From the NCBI GenBank assembly GCA_018650845.1, contig JABIFF010000024.1:113350-177349 (forward strand): 64,000 bases of DNA, given 5' to 3'. This DNA comes from Chloroflexota bacterium (GTDB lineage: Bacteria > Chloroflexota > Dehalococcoidia > Lucifugimonadales > Lucifugimonadaceae). Made by a program: the position numbers and the translations under genes. Positions 8,507-15,901 of this stretch are shown in pieces (position 1 is the first letter of the stretch; every line of letters begins with the position of its first letter). The notes beneath the pieces are model-generated. The model searched no databases. It worked only from the letters and a program-made list of their open reading frames with translations, and had not been told where the DNA came from.

Positions 8507-9256
8507 TTGGAATCTGTAATCGCAGCCGCACAACTGCTAGGAGTCGATCTCGACGCCAAGCAACAAGCGCAGTTCCAGCGATATCGCGAACTAATCGAAC
8601 TTCGCAGCAAGCAATTCAATCTCACGGGGCACAAAACGTGGGACAAGATTCGTGAAGAACTATTTATCCGCTCGCTCCGCGTTCTATCTCCAGCCGGCGG
8701 GAATGTTCCGACTCCTGAGTGGTTCGCTGGAAAACGTGCGATCGACATCGGAACGGGCGCTGGCATTCCGGGAATGATCATGAAGATCGCCCTCCCTGAT
8801 CTACAGATGACACTCCTCGACTCGATCGGTAAACGCACAAACTTCCTCATCGAAGTTGCCAACGAACTAGAGCTAACCGGTCTCGAAGTAATCAACGGCC
8901 GAGCTGAAGATCTTGGTCAGGAAAGTGGTCACCGTGAGCGGTACGACGTTGTTGTCGCACGAGCAGTTGCTCGCCTTGCTGAGCTAGCTGAACTAACAAT
9001 TCCATTCGCTAAAATCGGCGGAACCGTGATCCTACCGAAGAGCCAGGGCGTACTAGACGAAGTAGTCGAAGCCGCAGCAGCAGCCGATGTACTAGGCGCA
9101 GCTCCTGCATTAGTGCTTGAAGTAGATAAACCCGGAACTTCCCCGCCCGACGATATGGTTTATTGGATGAAAATCTCTACGACTCCACAAGAGTTTCCAC
9201 GTAAAGTGGGTATCCCTCACCAATCGCCGTTGATCGAACGCACCGACATCGACTAA
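8507..9256 (+). CDS. rsmG: 16S rRNA (guanine527-N7)-methyltransferase RsmG
   Basis: The 249-aa protein contains the RsmG/GidB signature: an N-terminal helical part with YRELIELRSKQFNLTG, then the SAM-binding IDIGTGAGIPGM (about residues 84-95), LLDSIGKRTNFL, and VVARAVARLAELAEL. It methylates G527 of 16S rRNA; loss gives low-level streptomycin resistance in other bacteria. The start is TTG at 8507, with AAGGCG upstream. Many genomes keep this gene next to mnmG near the origin, but no mnmG, parA or dnaA is visible here. Confidence 0.93.
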   Translation: MESVIAAAQLLGVDLDAKQQAQFQRYRELIELRSKQFNLTGHKTWDKIREELFIRSLRVLSPAGGNVPTPEWFAGKRAIDIGTGAGIPGMIMKIALPDLQMTLLDSIGKRTNFLIEVANELELTGLEVINGRAEDLGQESGHRERYDVVVARAVARLAELAELTIPFAKIGGTVILPKSQGVLDEVVEAAAAADVLGAAPALVLEVDKPGTSPPDDMVYWMKISTTPQEFPRKVGIPHQSPLIERTDID

Positions 9257-9290
9257 TCAACCACTGACCACGCCCGTACCTCTCGAATAA

Positions 9291-10373
9291 ATGTCCGAGA
9301 CTTCGCCTAATCAGACACATAACCCCGAACAGCACGATGAATCGGGCATGCCAAGCGCATCGACGCTGCGGCAACGCGTTCTCTCACTACCAACGCTTGT
9401 AGCAATTCTCATCGGTGCGATATTGCTAGCCTTCGCTCTTTGGCGAATCTTCGATTTCGAGTGGGACGAAGTCTGGACCAATATCAAGAACGTTCATCCC
9501 GGCAAATACCTTCTGGCGATTGTTCTCTACTACCTAAGCTTCTGGTTCCGTGGTTTACGCTGGCGACTAATCGCTCAAACTGCCGATGTAGGCGGCGATA
9601 ATGGCAAGAACATTCCCGGCACTCTCGCTCTATCCGGAATCATCCTTATGGGTTGGTTCGCAAACTCAGTTGCGTTCCTTCGATTAGGTGATGCTTATCG
9701 AGGATGGGCACTCGCCAAAGAATCGAAAAGCGATTTTCCATCAAGCTTAGGAACAGTTCTCGCCGAACGTGTTCAAGACATGGCAGCGGTGCTGATTCTC
9801 GTACTTGCTGCGGCAATCTGGCTCACCATCGAGGGCGATTCTAAAGTGCCGGGCTGGGTAGTATTCGCAGCCTTCGTGCTAGTAGGCGCTCTCGTACTCG
9901 GACTATTCGTTATGCGAGTGGCCGGAGAACGAATTTCACGACGACTTCCGGGTCGATTCGAAACCGCATATGTAAATTTCCAAAAAGGAACACTCAGCAG
10001 TTTTTCTGGCAAAGACCTTCCGCCACAGCTGGTACTCGGAATCGTAGGCTGGCTACTTGAAATCGCTCGCTTCTACTTTGTAGCCGATGCGATGGGCATG
10101 GATATATCGTTCGGGATCGTTATGTTCGCAGCCCTAGCGAATGCCATGCTCACAACAATTCCAACCCCTGGCGGATTCGGCTTTGTGGAAGGCGGACTAA
10201 CCGGTTTGCTCATTTTGTTCGGTCGAACCGACAACGAAGCCATCAGCCTCGTAGCTGTCGATCGTACGATCAGCTGGCTCAGCGTCGTGCTTTTCGGTGG
10301 AATCCTGTTCGTTGTATGGCACGCCGTGAAAGCCAAAAAATCCACAAGCTCCTCACCTAGTACTGCCGATTAG
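9291..10373 (+). CDS. Lysylphosphatidylglycerol synthase TM region-like (flippase-like) membrane protein
   Basis: The 360-aa protein has about eight hydrophobic segments and the LPG_synthase_TM / UPF0104 pattern: ALWRIFDFEWDEVW after the first helix, YYLSFWFRGLRWR, LGDAYRGWALAKE with ERVQDM, and a late PTPGGFGFVEGGLTGL motif. Relatives act in lipid or glycolipid translocation or as the membrane part of MprF, but this protein lacks the aminoacyl-transferase domain, so a flippase-like role is inferred. It follows rsmG by 34 bp on the same strand and may be co-transcribed. The first 30 residues are polar and cytoplasmic. Confidence 0.82.
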   Translation: MSETSPNQTHNPEQHDESGMPSASTLRQRVLSLPTLVAILIGAILLAFALWRIFDFEWDEVWTNIKNVHPGKYLLAIVLYYLSFWFRGLRWRLIAQTADVGGDNGKNIPGTLALSGIILMGWFANSVAFLRLGDAYRGWALAKESKSDFPSSLGTVLAERVQDMAAVLILVLAAAIWLTIEGDSKVPGWVVFAAFVLVGALVLGLFVMRVAGERISRRLPGRFETAYVNFQKGTLSSFSGKDLPPQLVLGIVGWLLEIARFYFVADAMGMDISFGIVMFAALANAMLTTIPTPGGFGFVEGGLTGLLILFGRTDNEAISLVAVDRTISWLSVVLFGGILFVVWHAVKAKKSTSSSPSTAD

Positions 10374-10485
10374 CCTGACCCCGCATTTCAAAGTGGGCTA
10401 ATATCATCGCCTCGACAATCGTTACTACGTTCGCTGGTTCCATCGCTGCATAAGCATCTAACCCGCAAGAGAGAAAGTATTCCGT

Positions 10486-11334
10486 ATGGCTGACAAGAAA
10501 AAAGTGCTCGTTACCGGTCTTAGCGGCTTAGTCGGAACAGCCCTGCGCAAAGATTTCGAAGAGAAATACGAACTATCGTCACTATCTCGATACGGAACTG
10601 AAGGGCTCGACGACGCCCACAACTTCAAAGGCAACATCGCTGAAATCGACACCATGATTCCAGCGTTCGAAGGTCAGCACACTGTCGTTCATCTCGCAGC
10701 CGACCGCAGCGCCAACGCCAACTGGGAATCAGCACTCCGCAACAACTTCGTCGGTGTTTACAACGTCTACGAAGCGGCCAAACGCACCGGCGTAAAGCGA
10801 GTCGTATTCGGTAGCTCGCAGCACGCCATTGGCGGCTTCTACCGTGACGAGCCTTACAAGTCGATCCTTCAAGGAAACTACGAAGGAATCGAGCACGGCA
10901 AGTTCAAGAAAATCGACGAAACGGTTCCGTTCCGACCTGATGGCTACTACGGAGCTTCGAAGGGTTATGCAGAAGGACTCGGCAGCTACTACTCAGAGTG
11001 GCACGGAATTTCATCGATCAACATACGAATCGGCTGGACCATTTCTGATGACGACCCAACGGTAGCCGCTGGCGGACTCGCCATGTGGTTGTCGCACCGT
11101 GACACATCACAGATTCACGTGAAGGCAGTCGATGCTCCAGACGATCTTATGTACACAGTCGTATTCGCAATGAGCGACAACCACTGGAATATCTTTTCTC
11201 TAGACAAGGCACGTGAAGTTCTCGGATACGAGCCTCAAGACAATGCTGGGACTGAGCTGAACCCTAATAAGGGACTTTCAGAACGAGACGACACCGACTT
11301 CAAGCAACACGAAGAAGACCCAGAAACGTACTAG
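10486..11334 (+). CDS. NAD-dependent epimerase/dehydratase (extended SDR)
   Basis: The 282-aa protein starts MADKKKVLVTGLSGLVGTAL, an extended-SDR Rossmann motif (TGxxGxxG). It continues with VVHLAADRS, the Ser-containing FGSSQHAIGG, and the catalytic YxxxK in YYGASKGYAEG. It resembles uronate/hexose dehydrogenase-like SDRs and is a paralogue of the tandem pair at 41.8-43.3 kb (shared NIRIGW/HLRIGW, WLSHRDTSQI, NTWKIF-like and ALGYxPQD segments). The substrate is probably a sugar or sugar acid. It has its own upstream gap (112 bp) and is followed by tRNA-Ala. Confidence 0.88.
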   Translation: MADKKKVLVTGLSGLVGTALRKDFEEKYELSSLSRYGTEGLDDAHNFKGNIAEIDTMIPAFEGQHTVVHLAADRSANANWESALRNNFVGVYNVYEAAKRTGVKRVVFGSSQHAIGGFYRDEPYKSILQGNYEGIEHGKFKKIDETVPFRPDGYYGASKGYAEGLGSYYSEWHGISSINIRIGWTISDDDPTVAAGGLAMWLSHRDTSQIHVKAVDAPDDLMYTVVFAMSDNHWNIFSLDKAREVLGYEPQDNAGTELNPNKGLSERDDTDFKQHEEDPETY

Positions 11335-11350
11335 GGCAAGAATTGCCAAA

Positions 11351-11380
11351 TTACTGGCGATAACAACTCGACGCTATGCT
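11351..11380 (+). promoter_or_regulatory. Candidate promoter for tRNA-Ala
   Basis: TTACTG and TATGCT separated by 18 bp lie about 60 bp upstream of the mature tRNA 5' end. The match to a sigma-70 consensus is partial, so confidence is low. Confidence 0.3.
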
Positions 11381-11441
11381 ACGATTTTTTAGTTGGGCAT
11401 TTTCAAACTTGTTGTGAAACCGCCCACCCCGCACGAAAAAC

Positions 11442-11517
11442 GGGGCTGTAGCTCAATTGGGAGAGCGCTTCAATGGCATTGAAGAGGTAGAGGGTTCGAA
11501 TCCCTCCAGCTCCACCA
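11442..11517 (+). tRNA. tRNA-Ala (anticodon GGC)
   Basis: A complete 76-nt cloverleaf is visible: acceptor GGGGCTG / CAGCTCC (one G-U), D-arm GCTC / GAGC, anticodon stem CTTCA / TGAAG with loop ATGGCAT giving anticodon GGC, T-arm GAGGG-TTCGAAT-CCCTC, discriminator A and an encoded CCA end. It decodes GCC/GCU alanine codons. A terminator follows within 10 bp. Confidence 0.97.
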
Positions 11518-11525
11518 GAAATATT

Positions 11526-11557
11526 AGAAAAGCCACTGAGAGATCGGTGGCTTTTCT
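11526..11557. terminator. Bidirectional intrinsic terminator after tRNA-Ala
   Basis: An 11-bp perfect stem (AGAAAAGCCAC / GTGGCTTTTCT) with a 10-nt loop lies between tRNA-Ala and the convergent TetR gene. U-rich sequence follows on both strands. Confidence 0.85.
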
Positions 11558-11559
11558 AA

Positions 11560-12153
11560 TTAATCACTCTCAGGAATCACCAGCAAATCAGCTTCCAGCG
11601 ACTCCACAGTACGTAGAACTGCCTGCTCACGCGACCATCCGAGCTCATGGACAATCAAATGCCACACGGCGAAATCAATCTTCGTATACAGCCAATCTGT
11701 GGCAGTCTCAACCGTCCATTTTGACTGAAGCATGCCTAACGAATCGAAACGCTCGATGACAAACGCCGCGCTTCTACGCACCGAGGCAACAAAAACGCCC
11801 CAACCTTGTTTTCCAGCCTCGTCAGCGTGAGCAATCGCCATATACGTCTCGCCCATCGGTAAGATCTCCTCGTACACTTCAAACAACTTGCAAACCCAGC
11901 TCGAAAGCACTAATTCTGGCTCAACTTCACGTGCCGCTTTCATACGAGCCGTTGTTCCGACCTTCTCACGCATTATCCGGATCGTTTCCGTGAGAAGAGC
12001 CGCCCGATTGTCAAAATGAAGGTAAACCGCCTGACGACTCACTCCGGCTTCCTTGGCAATCTCTCCTAGCGTAGGAGACTTCGGTGACATTTCATTAAAT
12101 AATTTCCAAGTGGAATCTACGATGCGTAATTTAGTATCTGATTTGGTCGACAT
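11560..12153 (-). CDS. TetR/AcrR-family regulator of the adjacent acyl-CoA ligase
   Basis: The 197-aa product has a TetR helix-turn-helix (about residues 10-55: IVDSTWKLFNEM, TLGEIAKEAGVSRQAVYLHFDNRAALL) and a helical effector domain. It is transcribed divergently from an acyl-CoA ligase across a 98-bp gap that holds two copies of an 18-bp palindrome, one overlapping a -35 element. This arrangement strongly suggests that it represses the ligase and itself and is released by an acid or acyl-CoA ligand. It ends at the terminator shared with tRNA-Ala. The start is ATG at 12153. Confidence 0.9.
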   Translation of the reverse strand: MSTKSDTKLRIVDSTWKLFNEMSPKSPTLGEIAKEAGVSRQAVYLHFDNRAALLTETIRIMREKVGTTARMKAAREVEPELVLSSWVCKLFEVYEEILPMGETYMAIAHADEAGKQGWGVFVASVRRSAAFVIERFDSLGMLQSKWTVETATDWLYTKIDFAVWHLIVHELGWSREQAVLRTVESLEADLLVIPESD

Positions 12154-12172
12154 AGCTCAATTCTAGTTAACT

Positions 12173-12190
12173 ACTTGACACGTGTAAAGC
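12173..12190. promoter_or_regulatory. TetR operator copy 1 (imperfect)
   Basis: ACTTGACACGTGTAAAGC matches the perfect palindrome at 12218 except at position 5 (G for T) and the last base. It overlaps the TTGACA -35 box of the plus-strand promoter, a position expected to block RNA polymerase. Confidence 0.75.
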
Positions 12191-12203
12191 AGTTCTTTAG
12201 ACT
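12175..12203 (+). promoter_or_regulatory. Sigma-70-type promoter of the acyl-CoA ligase gene
   Basis: A consensus TTGACA (12175-12180) is followed after exactly 17 bp by TAGACT (12198-12203). The -35 box is inside operator copy 1 and operator copy 2 lies just downstream of the predicted start of transcription. Confidence 0.65.
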
Positions 12204-12217
12204 TCAACCAACACAGC

Positions 12218-12235
12218 ACTTTACACGTGTAAAGT
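12218..12235. promoter_or_regulatory. TetR operator copy 2 (perfect 18-bp palindrome)
   Basis: ACTTTACACGTGTAAAGT is a perfect 18-bp inverted repeat, 45 bp centre-to-centre from copy 1, and lies 16 bp before the ligase start codon. It would act as a downstream roadblock or second repressor site. Confidence 0.8.
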
Positions 12236-12251
12236 AAAAGGCGAGGTTGCA

Positions 12252-13790
12252 ATGACTGTCACTAACAAATCCGCATCGATAAAACACCAGGTCCGCAGTG
12301 CGCACGACTGGGTATTTCAGGATGCCGGCAATGGCATCAACGTGGCCAAGATCATCGACGGATCAACTGGCGCCCAAACGTCAGGTACGGAGATTATCGA
12401 AAACTCCCGCCGGGTTGCATCCGCGCTCTTGTCCAGAAAAGTTGGCTCCGAAGCAGTGGTAGCTGTGGCACTGCCGAACCTACCTGTCGTCGCCGAAATT
12501 GCTCTCGGTGTATTTTCGTCCGGCTGCACATTGGCAATGCTCAATTCGAACAACCCGTCTGAAGTTTTAGCGCAACAACTCACCGAAGTAGACGCCAAGA
12601 TCCTGATAACCACATCAGGCATCCCATCTTCAATACTTGCCGGCAAACAATACGAGACGATCTTAGTCGATTCGGGTCATGACTCAACGTCCTACGCGGA
12701 TTTTACATCTGGTCCAGCAGCTACAGAACTCCCGGAAATCAACCCAAATTCCGTAGCTGTTATTTTACAATCCAGCGGAACCACCAGCCCCTCAAAACCT
12801 ATCGAACTAACTCACAAAAATGTTATCGCCGGGCTCGAAACTGTTGACGATCGAATCGATCTGAATAGTTCTGACAGCTCTCTAGCGATTGCACCGTTTT
12901 TCCACGCTCTCGGCTTCTACATGATGCTGTTCGCACCGCTGCGGCGCGGAATGCCGGTAGTAACAATGGATGTAATTGATATGGAAAAAGCCATCGACCT
13001 GATCGACGAATATGAAATTTCGTACATGGCCGGTGGACCTCCAATGATGGCGCCCATTGCCCGTGCAGGCGCGTCAGGACGGCTCAAATCTCTGAAGAAA
13101 ATCTTATTCGCTGGAGCTGCGATCGACCATCGAACCGAGGCTGCAATCAGAGAAACATTCCCTCATGCAACGACCGGTCAGGGCTACGCTCTCACAGAGT
13201 TCGTGCTAATCAGCTGGGTCGCCCCTGATGATGGGCACCCCCTCGGATCTGTTGGAAGAATCATGCGCGGGGTGGAGATGAAAATAATCGACCCAGACGA
13301 TGGCCATATGTGTGCTGCAGGAGAAGAGGGAGAAATCGTGGTCAAGGGACCGCAGATGACGAGAGGCTATCGAAATAGGCCAGATGCCACCGCGGCACTC
13401 ATCGATTCCGACGGCTGGCTCCTTACGGGAGACCTTGGAAAAGTTGATGATGAAGGATTTCTTTTCATAACCGGCCGCCTAAAAGAAATGATTCTGGTTG
13501 AGGGTCAGCGAATCGCCCCCAAAACGTTCGAAGAACTGATTCGCAAAATAGATGCCGTCCAAGAGGTTGTGGTCTCAGCCACCCGAGAATACCCAAACAG
13601 CCACACCCCAATAGCGTTCGTCGTTGGCGATGGCAGTGTGACTACCGGTCAAATCCGGTCAGCTCTTGAAAGTCGACCAGACCTGCCTAACTGCGAAGTG
13701 GTTTTCGTCGACTCTATTCCGAAGTCGCCCGCAGGGAAGATCCTCCGCGTCGAGCTATTGAAAACGGTGGATGGAATTTTCAGCGACTGA
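12252..13790 (+). CDS. AMP-forming acyl-CoA ligase (4-coumarate-CoA ligase-like)
   Basis: The 512-aa protein has the adenylate-forming fold: a P-loop-like motif AVILQSSGTTSPSKPIELTH (about residues 174-193), GQGYALTE, the GWLLTGDLG motif, FITGRLKEMI and a C-terminal PKSPAGKILR lysine motif. It converts an unidentified carboxylic acid to its CoA thioester via an acyl-adenylate. It is preceded by GCGAGG and starts at ATG 12252. It is the only gene of its transcript and is controlled by the divergent TetR regulator, whose ligand is probably the substrate or product. An aromatic or medium-chain acid is possible; the sequence does not decide. Confidence 0.9.
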   Translation: MTVTNKSASIKHQVRSAHDWVFQDAGNGINVAKIIDGSTGAQTSGTEIIENSRRVASALLSRKVGSEAVVAVALPNLPVVAEIALGVFSSGCTLAMLNSNNPSEVLAQQLTEVDAKILITTSGIPSSILAGKQYETILVDSGHDSTSYADFTSGPAATELPEINPNSVAVILQSSGTTSPSKPIELTHKNVIAGLETVDDRIDLNSSDSSLAIAPFFHALGFYMMLFAPLRRGMPVVTMDVIDMEKAIDLIDEYEISYMAGGPPMMAPIARAGASGRLKSLKKILFAGAAIDHRTEAAIRETFPHATTGQGYALTEFVLISWVAPDDGHPLGSVGRIMRGVEMKIIDPDDGHMCAAGEEGEIVVKGPQMTRGYRNRPDATAALIDSDGWLLTGDLGKVDDEGFLFITGRLKEMILVEGQRIAPKTFEELIRKIDAVQEVVVSATREYPNSHTPIAFVVGDGSVTTGQIRSALESRPDLPNCEVVFVDSIPKSPAGKILRVELLKTVDGIFSD

Positions 13791-14134
13791 AACAGCCCTC
13801 CGGCCAAACAAAGGCACTAGCAACTTGGCACAACACCAAAATAGCCGTAGATAGATTCGATCAAGGTAATTCAAACCAGTCTTGCTCAGTACCCCCTATT
13901 GTTTCGTCAGCTCCACCAAAACTTACTACGCAGTACGAAACACCTTGGTTATCACGCGTCTAAACCTAGCAATCGCCCACGCCTATACCGAATACTCATA
14001 GACTCCGCATGTTTTGGACTTTCAGTTCTATACCTCAGGCGTACCATTATTCCGTTGAGAAAAAACCCCGACTGATCGGGGTTCTTTTTTGTCTCGCACG
14101 TTTCGCACACGTCAACTGAAGTTTTCTTACGGTT
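13791..14134 (+). other. 344-bp gene-free gap with late terminator
   Basis: No coding frame with support is visible. The only clear element is an intrinsic terminator at 14064-14091, 270 bp after the ligase and just 43 bp before the YeeE start. It could end the ligase transcript, or it could be a leader attenuator of the sulfur operon. I see no known riboswitch. Confidence 0.5.
14064..14091. terminator. Intrinsic terminator upstream of the sulfur operon
   Basis: An 8-bp stem AACCCCGA / TCGGGGTT with loop CTGA is followed by TCTTTTTT on the plus strand, and it is preceded by a run of A residues that would serve the minus strand. Confidence 0.85.
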
Positions 14135-15391
14135 ATGACAACAGACTCTCTTTCACTAGATAACGAAAAACCGAACGCTCTACGACCCGTTTCAGGCCAA
14201 ACTTACGCAGGCCTGACCGTAGTAGCCCTCACCCTCCTCGCTGCTCTTTTTATTTCTCGAAGTAACGGCGAAGTCGCGGCAATCTGGGTTCTAGCAAACG
14301 TATTCGGACTAACACTCCAGCGAGCACGATTCTGCTTCGCATCTGCATTCCGTGATCTCTTCTTGTTCGGTTCAGGCCACAACATGAAGGGCATCCTGAT
14401 CGGCATGGGCATCGCAACCATCGGGTTCGCGGCGATCATGAACTGGATCATTCCTAACCCGGGCGCAGGATTCCTTCCAGCTGAAGCTCACATTCTTCCA
14501 GTCGGACTCTCAGTAGTCGTTGGTGGAGTTTTGTTCGGTGTCGGCATGGTTATCGCCGGCGGTTGCGTATCCGGTTCTCTTTACCGAATGGCTGAAGGCT
14601 ACGTAGCTTCGTGGGTTGCGATCCTCGGAGTCATCATCGGTCTCGGTGCTCTCACACTCACCTGGAACTGGTGGTGGGGCTTCACGATTTCAACTGAACC
14701 AAAAGTATGGTTCCCTTCGATTGGCGGTCTCGGTTACACCGGCGCTATCGCAATCACCCTGCTGGGTCTCGTAGCGATCTACCTTCTTGTAACTTTCATG
14801 GAGTTCAAGAACGGGTTGTTCATGCCGCACATCAACAAGAAGATCGTCCCTGCGATGAACTTCGATGACCGCGTGCGGTCGACTCTCGACCCTATCTTCA
14901 AGCGTGGATGGCCAGTTGCTATAGGCGGAGTTGTACTCGGAATTCTCGGTATCGTTATGTACACCATCCACATGCCACTTGGCGTGACTGGTGAGCTAAT
15001 GCGAGCCTCGCAGCTTGGTCTTGGCTGGATGGGTGTTGATGTTCCTGTACTCGATGGACTTTCAACTCTTGGCGGCTGCACAGGCCGATCAGGTGAATCG
15101 GGACTGCTCGGTCACACATTTGCAATTACCGTAGGACTTCTCCCCGGTGCGCTAATCGGTGCACTGTTTGCAGGCGAGTTCAAACTACGACTCCCAACTC
15201 AGAAGCGTCGCTACATCCAGTCAATCGGTGGCGGAGTAATGATGGGCTACGCATCCGGACTCGCAATCGGCTGCACCATCGGCGCATTCTTCTCGGCAGT
15301 TCCGTCCCTCTCCTTGTCAGGGTGGGTGTTCGGACTAGCAATGGCTGCCGGAGCGTTCACAGGAACGCAAGTGATCAAGAGGATCGGCTAA
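14135..15391 (+). CDS. YeeE/YedE-family (TsuA-like) sulfur-compound transporter
   Basis: The 418-aa membrane protein has two YeeE/YedE halves and about ten membrane segments. Conserved cysteines sit in LQRARFCFASAFRD, AGGCVSGSLYRMAEG, GGCTGRSGESG and IGCTIGAFFSAVPS; in the structurally studied thiosulfate transporter TsuA, conserved pore cysteines relay thiosulfate. The gene is followed within 10-20 bp by two TusA-like genes and a rhodanese lipoprotein, which matches thiosulfate or persulfide-sulfur import (a selenium role, as for some YedE proteins, is less likely with no selD/selenophosphate genes here). The start at 14135 has no clear ribosome site. Confidence 0.88.
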   Translation: MTTDSLSLDNEKPNALRPVSGQTYAGLTVVALTLLAALFISRSNGEVAAIWVLANVFGLTLQRARFCFASAFRDLFLFGSGHNMKGILIGMGIATIGFAAIMNWIIPNPGAGFLPAEAHILPVGLSVVVGGVLFGVGMVIAGGCVSGSLYRMAEGYVASWVAILGVIIGLGALTLTWNWWWGFTISTEPKVWFPSIGGLGYTGAIAITLLGLVAIYLLVTFMEFKNGLFMPHINKKIVPAMNFDDRVRSTLDPIFKRGWPVAIGGVVLGILGIVMYTIHMPLGVTGELMRASQLGLGWMGVDVPVLDGLSTLGGCTGRSGESGLLGHTFAITVGLLPGALIGALFAGEFKLRLPTQKRRYIQSIGGGVMMGYASGLAIGCTIGAFFSAVPSLSLSGWVFGLAMAAGAFTGTQVIKRIG

Positions 15392-15397
15392 AACACC

Positions 15398-15634
15398 ATG
15401 CCTGAAATTATCGAAGTCGATCTTCGTGGCGTCCCGATGCCTGAGCATCTGCAACGGGCCACCAAAGCTGTAGCAACCGCTGCCGAAGGAAACGAAGTAG
15501 TACTCACTACCGATCAAGAAGTCGTGATCAAGTACGTCCCTTCCGCTGCCGCCAAAGAAGGCCTAAAGATGCGTATGTCGATGCCGGACGATGATGTCTG
15601 GCGAATCAAACTGTCGTTGAAAGCAAACCAGTAA
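15398..15634 (+). CDS. TusA-like protein lacking the catalytic cysteine
   Basis: This 78-aa protein has a TusA-like start (IIEVDLRGVPMPEHL) and the same length and fold pattern as TusA, but the active-site Cys-Pro is replaced by Met-Pro (Met14), and no other cysteine exists in the protein. It therefore cannot carry a persulfide in the usual way. It lies 6 bp after the transporter gene and 12 bp before a canonical TusA of identical length, so a structural or regulatory partner role is likely, for example at the transporter's cytoplasmic face. Function is inferred. Confidence 0.7.
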   Translation: MPEIIEVDLRGVPMPEHLQRATKAVATAAEGNEVVLTTDQEVVIKYVPSAAAKEGLKMRMSMPDDDVWRIKLSLKANQ

Positions 15635-15646
15635 GAAGGGAAATAT

Positions 15647-15883
15647 ATGGCTGATGAGCAAATACCAGTTTTGGATGTGCGCGGAGAAATCTGTCCATAC
15701 CCAATGCTGAAGACAAACGAGGCACTTGAAGGTGACCACAAAGACGTCGTAACTCTCGACGTTCTTACTGATCACCCACCTGCGCTCTCGACAGTCCCAC
15801 CTCAAGCTATGAAGCGCGGTTACGAAGTTGAGATAGATGAGTTAGGCGCCGGCGAATGGCGCATGCGCTTAACCAAAATTTAG
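15647..15883 (+). CDS. tusA: TusA-family sulfurtransferase (sulfur carrier)
   Basis: The 78-aa protein has the TusA motif VLDVRGEICPYPMLKT with Cys16 as the persulfide-carrying residue and an HPPALSTVPPQAMKRGYEVE C-terminal half. In YeeE-linked systems the TusA-like partner (YeeD/TsuB) processes imported thiosulfate; that role fits this position. A good ribosome site (AAGGG) precedes the ATG. It is the third gene of the four-gene operon and precedes the rhodanese lipoprotein by 18 bp. Confidence 0.88.
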   Translation: MADEQIPVLDVRGEICPYPMLKTNEALEGDHKDVVTLDVLTDHPPALSTVPPQAMKRGYEVEIDELGAGEWRMRLTKI

Positions 15884-15901
15884 TTTCTTAGGAGAAACAG
15901 A

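Noticed and set aside
11427..11445. CCCCG/CGGGG hairpin overlapping the 5' end of tRNA-Ala
   Set aside because: The right arm is the tRNA acceptor stem itself and there is no U-tract; probably chance or a processing feature.
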